Assembly (NCBI GenBank): GCA_054601695.1
Contig: BAAHQB010000010.1
Coordinates: 186,001 to 250,000, forward strand
DNA length: 64,000 nucleotides
Direction of reading: 5' to 3'
DNA from: Amorphochlora amoebiformis
Taxonomy: Eukaryota > Cercozoa > Chlorarachniophyceae
Part shown: one piece after another, positions 19,853 to 64,000 of the stretch
Layout: each line of letters begins with the position of its first letter
Numbering within the stretch: the first letter of the stretch is position 1
Position numbers and translations under genes: made by a program
The notes under the pieces: generated by a model
The model's input: only the letters and a program-made list of their open reading frames with translations
The model's database searches: none
What the model was told of the DNA's origin: nothing

Positions 19853-20909
19853 CTGAGTAACCAGCTACAGAGTAAAGACAAGCTAGACAACAAGACGCAG
19901 ATGGTGGCGAGGTTATTTGATCATCACGGTAAAAATCCGTACACACAAGATCATGGTGATAATCGCGTCTGCCCGGTGGATTGTACTGGTAGATATCGAC
20001 CAGTCTGGATCTAGTCAGTATGGCTCCGACGGTCAGGCTATAGCTAGTATATATCTAGTATATAGTAGCTCACTAAGCTCAGTTCAATAGACCGTGATAA
20101 ATACATACTATCAATGACAGTAACTAAGTTACTTATCAAAAACTATGTTACGTACAAATGGATTCACGCACCTTGATCGGTATGAAGTATCTGGTACTGT
20201 CTTGACTTACTACCAATGTGTGTGCGACGTCATTACTATCTCTAGTAGAGTAATGGTCATTGCTAATAATATTTAATAAATAATTGTAACAGTGAGTGTC
20301 CATGATCTAGATGATCTATCTACCATGAGTAAAAATTTAATGTAATACGTATACGTACGGTACGTACGTACGCACATACTACGTAAAATGTGTTTGCCCG
20401 TAGCGGTACACGTACATGCAATATGGTACGTATAAGTTTTCGTATGCACGGATACGCATGCCCAAGCATGACGCCCGTACGTATACATACGCACATGTAC
20501 AAATGTCTACGATGTGTGCAAGCGCAACACACAAACTAGTGGTACATATCGTATACAATTTGTTACAAATTGGCAAAATGCGAAGTTCAGTGAGAGATGC
20601 GCATGCTCTTAAGATGCTAGCTAGCTCTAGTAGAATTGGGCATCAATTTAAAATAAAATCTACTCAGATTTGTAAACCAGAACTACAAAAATGCAATCAC
20701 GTCTCAATTGCAAAGTTAATCCATAAATTCATATCTTCAACAATACTAGTACACACTGGATCGGACGAGGTGTTCATAACTATATACATGTGTCATACAT
20801 ATGTACGTATGTACGTATCCTTTTTTTCTAATTCATAAAATTCGTAAATTTATATTTTCTAGATTTACACACGTACTATGTGATTATAAGAATATACTAT
20901 GATATCTAT

Positions 20910-20953
<44 letters not shown>

Positions 20954-21029
20954 CTATGTGTTATGTGTGTACATGTACATATGTATCTACTTCATACATA
21001 TATGATATATCTAGTATATATACACATAC

Positions 21030-21064
<35 letters not shown>

Positions 21065-21356
21065 CCACCATGCATATATATATATATATATATCTGTATA
21101 TATATTATAATTATTACTAGTATTAGTCTTTGCGCCTCTCGCTCCTCCGTCTCATACTGGACGTGGACTGACTTAGTCAGTAGTTACTACTAGAGTTACT
21201 AACTAGTACTGAGTAATCTATAGTCTGTAGATAGTATTCCGATTTCAATATTTGTAATCTCTCTAGACTAATGCAGTTATGACCCGGTGAGCTCTGGTTC
21301 AGCTATTGCGTACGTAGTGAACTTATAACTTCGTTCAATTCTACTCCGAACCGCCA
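19853..21356. other. Convergent spacer rich in CTAG and GTAC palindromes
   Basis: It lies between two 3' gene ends. Non-repetitive, with dense short palindromes: TCTAGT, GCTAGCTAGC, ACTAGT, and TACGTACGGTACGTACGTAC near 20347-20378. It has one TA tract (20920-21110). A 140-codon plus frame at 20416 has no features of a protein and no splice context, so I do not call it. No CCCTAA repeats occur here, unlike in the introns. Confidence 0.65.
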
Positions 21357-26140
<4,784 letters not shown>

Positions 26141-26159
26141 CTAAAATATGTCAGGCTAT

Positions 26160-27120
<961 letters not shown>

Positions 27121-27245
27121 AACACGTTTGTATGTAATATGTGTACGTGTTAGGTACGAGCCAGTCGAAATACCACATTTAAACGTAAACCTAAATATCG
27201 CCAACCAGCCCTAGTACACTACCCTCCATTTATTACAATTTTTTT

Positions 27246-27968
27246 TTACTCTGGCTTGAGAGAGGAGCGAACAAGGGGCTTGAAAAAATCCTCGATGCGA
27301 GTTTCAAAAGTGATCACTGTGTCTCTCAGAGCCGGGACGGCTTTGTACGCCTGTGTACTTTTTTAAGTCACTCAGAAGAACAAGACAACGTAAAATTGAG
27401 TCTCATGTTGGCCTGCCTGTGTGATCTCGGCGATAGAATCGAACACATTGGACACCTGTAGTTCATAAAATCAGATATGTTTTCATGACAAGAAGAGAGC
27501 ATTCTACCTGACCATCAAACGGAAGAGCGCCTTTGCCTGAATTGAAAGTGGTGAGGGCTAGTATGGAGGTCTCCAAAGGAATTTTGTACCGTTGAGAGCC
27601 TTGACAAGCCCTTGGTGGGACCCCAGCACTCTCTCAACATCTTCGAGTGTCCGGGGTATTCTGCGAACATCCAGTGAGACAATTAAGCAAAAAACACCGA
27701 TTTGGGCTAGCGACCTGTATTTTGACAAGTTTGGATCGGGCTGGGAGAATAACTGTCGGAATTTGGCGTCTCTCTGTTGTCAGTTATATTTTCAGCACAA
27801 GCTCCTTGCAAACGACTCTAACAATCAAACCTTTGATTCTTCAAGAAGCGTTTTCATCATCTTAAAACTTTTTGGGTCTATCTTGGATATCGTGATTGGA
27901 TCATCACTGCAATTATCTTCGTGTGCCTCCCGAGAAGCAACGTTCACCGTCGACCCTGTCTCGTCCAT
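27246..27968 (-). CDS. Complete spliced gene, 155 residues, unknown family
   Basis: Exons 27968-27831, 27773-27715, 27660-27590, 27536-27508, 27455-27390, 27350-27246 (TAA) sum to 468 nt. All five introns are 39-57 nt, GT-AG, with branch-like motifs, and phases match throughout, so the model is firm. The product is acidic at the N terminus (MDETGSTVNVASREAHEDNC), then helical (KMMKTLLEESKRDAKFRQLF, RRIPRTLEDVERVLGSHQG), and ends IEDFFKPLVRSSLKPE. There is no signal peptide or membrane segment. An in-frame ATG at 28007 would add 13 residues. I chose 27968 because the longer start overlaps the shared promoter motif. I do not recognise a domain. Confidence 0.85.
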
Positions 27969-28112
27969 CGACCTTACGGAATCTAACCGGTAATAAGGGA
28001 AAATCATCCGGTAGTACCGGTAGTTTTAATTGACCTCCGAAACCCCGGAATCCATCCGCTAGTGCCGGTCCAACACCTCAAAACTCACATCCGGCGAGGT
28101 GAAGTCGAAGTC
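27969..28112. promoter_or_regulatory. Bidirectional promoter region with a CCGGTAGTACCGG palindrome
   Basis: 144 bp between two divergent start codons. It holds a perfect palindrome-like CCGGTAGTACCGG at 28008-28020 and a related CCGCTAGTGCCGG at 28056-28068. The same core recurs in the minisatellite at 45639 and at 55405. That it drives transcription is inferred from position only. No TATA box stands out. Confidence 0.5.
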
Positions 28113-28712
28113 ATGCCTGCGCGGGTAGGATCATATTGGCGCGATATCTAAGTGTCACGTATTCGTCGAAATGTGGACTTCGGAGTGAGCTGATATCTCC
28201 TTTCCCCGTTGAAAAAGGTTGTAGATAAACGAAGAGATCGAGAAAAAAACCGTAAGCTGGTCGCTGGTCTCAAACTCATGAAACTTGTGGGTCAAGGTGA
28301 GCAACTAATCACGTACGTATTGATTGGAATCGTCAAGTACCTCAATCTTAATCTTTTTAATCGCCCAGATCGGGAGACGACTGTCGTGATAAGGAGCATT
28401 ACTCCTTCAGGGTGAGAATTATGCGAAATTGCGCAAATATCCACACAAGTTCTTAAATAGTTACATAGGTTTGCACGGGTGAACGGCGACTCTGACGGTG
28501 AAATTGACCTCTCCATCGTGTCTGAGTTTGAAGAATGCACCTTGTAATGATGATTTTCCTCATATGAAAGCACTGACTGTTAATATTCCGGCAGATTTAA
28601 GTCGCCGAAGCGTATCCTAAACAAGGAGAATGTATATTTCAACTTCCAGACAACGGAGGGGACCATGTATCTTCGGGTCAAGAGAGAGAGGGGTGAGCAA
28701 AAACTAACGTAA
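28113..28712 (+). CDS. Complete spliced gene, 108 residues, unknown family
   Basis: Exons 28113-28124 (MPAR), 28218-28296, 28369-28411, 28469-28543, 28595-28712 (TAA) sum to 327 nt with phases matching at all four introns (51-93 nt). The product has a basic N terminus (VVDKRRDREKNRKLVAGLKL), a middle reading VVIRSITPSGGF, an acidic segment NGDSDGEIDLSIVSEFEECT, and a C terminus KSPKRILNKENVYFNFQTTE ending KRERGEQKLT. The alternation of strand-like and charged segments suggests a small folded protein. No known motif is seen. It is divergent from, and probably co-regulated with, the neighbour at 27968. The 12-nt first coding exon is the least certain part. Confidence 0.8.
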
Positions 28713-28819
28713 ATAAGTAACTATGTCAAATGGGAAAGAAAATCACAGGATAGGGGACAGAGGACACGTGAGGTGGTGAGAATGGAGGGGAAATAAGATA
28801 GGATATTTATAAGCATTAT

Positions 28820-28825
28820 ACATGC

Positions 28826-28873
<48 letters not shown>

Positions 28874-28880
28874 ATGTGTA

Positions 28881-28925
<45 letters not shown>

Positions 28926-28929
28926 GTAC

Positions 28930-28997
<68 letters not shown>

Positions 28998-29021
28998 ACT
29001 TGTGATATATACATACATTCC

Positions 29022-29062
<41 letters not shown>

Positions 29063-29138
29063 TATATATAATGTATGTATTACATGTATTTACACACACA
29101 CACATATATAAATATATATATATTATATGTATATACAT

Positions 29139-29176
<38 letters not shown>

Positions 29177-29198
29177 CACACATATATATATATATATA

Positions 29199-29231
<33 letters not shown>

Positions 29232-29321
29232 CACATAAATATATATATATATATGTATATTATATATTAGGTATATATATATATATATATAATATATATA
29301 TATAATGTATATTTAAGAATG

Positions 29322-29395
<74 letters not shown>

Positions 29396-29505
29396 ACGTA
29401 TAAGAATATATTAATACGAATAACATGTATGCATCTTTTGTATGCCTATAATTTCTATACATATAGAAATAATATATATATATATATATATTATATATAT
29501 AATTG

Positions 29506-29570
<65 letters not shown>

Positions 29571-29580
29571 GCATTAACAT
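28820..29580. repeat. (TA)n/(TG)n block with (ATT)n
   Basis: TA and TG repeats at 28828-29365, an ATT run at 29360-29390, and TA again at 29475-29570. It is intergenic between two plus-strand genes. No gene is seen. Confidence 0.93.
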
Positions 29581-29588
29581 ACATATAT

Positions 29589-29800
29589 GGATGGAGTAGC
29601 CTATTCTTTAATCAGAGTTGTGGTATCAATCACGCGGCAGAGCAGGAATTTACTCACTACCAAAGATCGATTACTTGAGAAATTAATGTTTCAAATGGGA
29701 TAAATTGCCGCTCACCCCATTATTCTTACTTGGTGAAAGGAGTGATCACAAGTGACCTGGTACCACTTTTGTCAACCAAGTAGATACCGATCATCTTTAT
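29589..29800 (+). repeat. Dispersed repeat, copy 2
   Basis: TGGATGGAGTAGCCTATTC, AGAGTTGTGGTAT, GGAATTTACTCACTAC and GAAAGGAGTGATCA appear in the same order and similar spacing as at 15181-15420. It also directly follows a TA tract. Confidence 0.7.
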
Positions 29801-29894
29801 TTTTTTTTTGAGGTTTTTTAAGGCATCTCACCCACTCACCTTAGAGATAAACCCCTTTGAGGCTCCCCTCCGACCACTTTAGTGGTCATCATAG

Positions 29895-45614
<15,720 letters not shown>

Positions 45615-45638
45615 CCTTATTCAAAGACCTCGATACTA

Positions 45639-45823
45639 GTGCCGGATAGTGCCGGGTACTACCGGATAGTGCCGGGAACTACCGGATAGTGCCGGGTACT
45701 ACCGGATAGTGCCGGGTACTACCGGATAGTGCCGGGTACTACCGGATAGTGCCGGGTACTACCGGATAATTCCGGGTACTACCGTAGTACTACCAGGTAG
45801 TGCCAGGTACTACTTGGTACTAC
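45639..45823. repeat. 20-bp minisatellite (GTGCCGGGTACTACCGGATA)n
   Basis: A leading half unit, about seven full 20-bp units with one or two changes each, then decayed units to 45823. The complement contains CCGGTAGTACCC, nearly the palindrome in the divergent promoter at 28008. It follows the probable stop of the ankyrin gene and precedes the EF-hand exons. Confidence 0.9.
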
Positions 45824-46650
<827 letters not shown>

Positions 46651-46654
46651 ACAG

Positions 46655-61623
<14,969 letters not shown>

Positions 61624-62068
61624 TTACTTTTTAGATTCCTCAGATTTGTCAGGTTTAGGCTCTTCTTCCTTCTCTGCAGCCTGCTCAGGGTCTTCATCCG
61701 AGGGAGGCGGACCCCTCTGAGCTGTCTCAACCCCTGGGAACTTGCGAGCAGGGTCTGGAGCACCCTCTGGAGCCAAATTGACCAGAGAGGCGGTTGGCCC
61801 ACTCATTTGAGTCGTGGATATTGCGCTTGTCATTTCTGCAGCAGTGCTTGCATGCACATTGGGCCCCTTCATTACCGGATATGGAGCTGGAACGCCTTGG
61901 GCCGGCATTTGGCCATGTGGAGGAATTTGCCCGTAGGCATGAGGCATCAGCATGCCGCCGGAGGCAGCGTCGTATCGCGGGGGGTTGGGCGGCATCTGCG
62001 TCATGTGGTGTTGAGGAAGGATCATCTGCATAGAGTTACCGAAGCCTCCCGGGTAACCTAAAGTGAAT

Positions 62069-62113
<45 letters not shown>

Positions 62114-62143
62114 ATATATATATAAATAAATAAATAAATACAT

Positions 62144-62175
<32 letters not shown>

Positions 62176-62331
62176 GTATACATACATATATATATTTCTA
62201 TATATGTATAAATGTAAATATATTTATACATACACACATAAATACAATCTAGTAGCATATATGCATTAAAAGTATATTTATAGACCAAATTATCGCATGA
62301 ATAGAAATCTATTTACATACATACACCACAT

Positions 62332-62407
<76 letters not shown>

Positions 62408-62433
62408 AACATTTTTTCATATAATTAAATTAT

Positions 62434-62485
<52 letters not shown>

Positions 62486-62564
62486 TACATATGTACATAA
62501 GTACGTATTTCGATATTACAAATCTGTTTAATATATATATATATAAATATATATATAAATATAT

Positions 62565-62595
<31 letters not shown>

Positions 62596-62618
62596 GTAAT
62601 TCTACACAATATCTCTAG

Positions 62619-62666
<48 letters not shown>

Positions 62667-64000
62667 ACATACATATGTAATCATATATATATTATATAAA
62701 CTTGTAAATATTAACTCCAGTTCCAGATATCGATTTAAAAGGTCAATCAGGGAATCTAACCGAGTGGTGGAGGAGGAGCACCAGGTTGCATGCCGGTGGA
62801 CGACGGGGGCGGCATTCCCATCGAGGGCTGAGGACGATTCTCCATTCCCTGTACACACATGTTAATCACCAAGCCCCGAGGCACGAGTGAACGTCGTCAC
62901 CTGGTTGTGCGGAACGTATTGCTGAGCGCTGTTGGCAGAGTCAGGTGTGGTCTTGTTATCAGAAGGCTGTTTGGTCCGTCCAGCGTTAACCCCACCTCTG
63001 CTTCCTTGAGTAGAAGGGTCAGGACCTCCCATATAGCCATGGTATGGACCAGGACTGAATGAAAACTTCAGTCAGGTTTCAGTTAGTATAGTGTTGGATT
63101 TGAGCCTACTTTGAAGGCATATAGCCGTAAGGAGGGGCAGCAGTAGGAGCATTGGGATGGTTCCCTCTTGGGGGGAAAGAATAGTGGCCAGCAGGGGAGT
63201 AGAACGGTGCTCTCTGCACTTGCGGAGGGTAAGTTCCGTGATATTGGGAGAACTGAAAACGCGTAGGTTAGGACATATTTCCAAGGGAGTATCTGAGAAT
63301 ATCTAACCTGCTCGTTGCCCATAGTAAAGTTGTTAGGAGCCATTCCATACTGCGCCTTGGCCTGATGTTAAAGTCTCAACCGACGAGTCATGCATGAGAG
63401 GACGGATACCTGATTGTGAGGAATGCTTGAGTTGTGGACTTGGGCGGCAGAAGTGTTCGCAGCGGTACGCTGCTCTGTCATGCCGTCCATCTTCTGGGCG
63501 TACTGTTCCTTCTCCCTCTCGTACCTCTTCTTGTCGTAGTCAGCAAGCTGAACGTACGGCTGTAAAAACAAAATCAGATCAATGTATAACGGTAAGAAAG
63601 AATCTACCGCTTTCTCATCCTTGGACATCTCCCTCCACTTGCGACCAATCTTCTTGGCCATCTCGGAGAACGAGAGCTATCGATTAAACAAATTGAGTCA
63701 GCTGTCCTCATTGGTCAACAAAGTGCGCACACGTGATGATACCTCGGAGTCAGAAGGAGACATATCCGAGCGCTGCTTGACAACGAAAAAGAGATAGGCC
63801 GAAAGGGGATTCTTCGGAGCAGAAGGATCCTTCATTTTTTTACGACGCTTGCGCACACTTCCACCACCTGGGAGTGCTAGTTAGAATTGCGAAGGCAAAA
63901 TCATCACATCCTGACCCATGTTTGACTGATCGGCTGGACGATGCATCGGAATGGTATCCCGCTTCATATCCGGAGGAAGACGGTGCCTCTGGTTATCCAT
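61624..64000 (-). CDS. HMG-box protein (5' end may lie beyond window)
   Basis: A nuclear DNA-bending architectural protein of the HMGB/NHP6 type. Exons: 64000-63916, 63867-63743, 63676-63608, 63559-63410, 63361-63308, 63252-63110, 63054-62901, 62848-62761, 62057-61624 (TAA), 1,302 nt, 433 residues, all phases matching. A basic stretch (RKRRKK, 34-39) precedes one HMG box at about 43-117: [15 protein letters not shown], then [35 protein letters not shown], which carry the conserved Pro, Phe, Trp and Lys/Tyr positions. The rest is a low-complexity tail rich in Pro, Gly, Met, Gln and Tyr, ending in an acidic/basic segment ([20 protein letters not shown]). The ATG is the last triplet of the window, so further 5' codons cannot be excluded. 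Eight introns: seven of 45-66 nt and one of about 700 nt filled with TA. Confidence 0.9.
62058..62760. repeat. (TA)n-expanded intron 8 of the HMG-box gene
   Basis: The only long intron of this gene; its seven other introns are 45-66 nt. TA tracts at 62070-62200, 62335-62480 and 62520-62700 lie between donor GTTAGATT and acceptor TTCACTTTAG. It shows in one gene how TA expansion enlarges an otherwise short intron. Confidence 0.95.

Noticed and set aside
20416-20838. 140-codon plus-strand frame in the convergent spacer
   Set aside because: No recognisable motif, no splice context, composition like the surrounding spacer.

Overview
The window is nuclear DNA of an intron-rich, probably unicellular eukaryote; I cannot name the species. 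Supporting this are a Copia-type LTR retrotransposon, GT-AG introns with CTAAC/CTAAT branch-point-like motifs, a class II tRNA with internal pol III boxes, TTAGGG-type repeats, and HMG-box, PHD and chromodomain proteins. Well over half of the window is (TA)n and related microsatellite (TG, ATGT, GTATAT). Almost every long Tyr/Ile reading frame is a translation of (TA)n and is not a gene. The real genes lie in the islands between TA tracts as exons of about 12-150 nt (one of 657 nt). I built each model by hand, requiring GT and AG at every junction, matching intron phase and no internal stop. Joins that do not satisfy this are flagged as uncertain.

Layout: 1-4403, Copia element with intact pol ORF (5' end outside the window) and a probable 3' LTR. 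4506-10078 (+), a 16-exon gene of unknown family, with an alternative last exon near 10940. 11474-11555 (-), tRNA-Leu(UAG). 12090-12401 (-), a small gene. 14214-19852 (+), a partly resolved gene whose introns are packed with CCCTAA/TTAGGG repeats. 19853-21356, a convergent spacer rich in CTAG and GTAC palindromes. 21357-26140 (-), a PHD finger / coiled coil / basic linker / HP1-like chromodomain protein. 27246-27968 (-) and 28113-28712 (+), two complete small genes diverging from a 144-bp promoter region. 29895-45614 (+), an ankyrin-repeat and helical protein with more than 30 exons, one intron of which holds a decayed LINE endonuclease. 45639-45823, a 20-bp minisatellite. 46655-60425 (+), an EF-hand protein. 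60426-61623, a second CTAG-rich convergent spacer. 61624-64000 (-), an HMG-box protein of nine exons that fits reading frame at every junction.

Together, two chromatin proteins (the PHD/chromodomain reader and the HMG-box protein) and two protein-interaction or Ca2+-binding genes share the window with several genes I do not recognise. The features most worth a second look are architectural. TA tracts fill introns up to the splice sites. Telomere-like CCCTAA arrays lie mostly with the CTAACC strand as the coding strand and often just before 3' splice sites. CTAG palindromes concentrate where genes converge. A CCGGTAGTACC motif occurs in the divergent promoter and, multiplied, in the minisatellite between the ankyrin and EF-hand genes.
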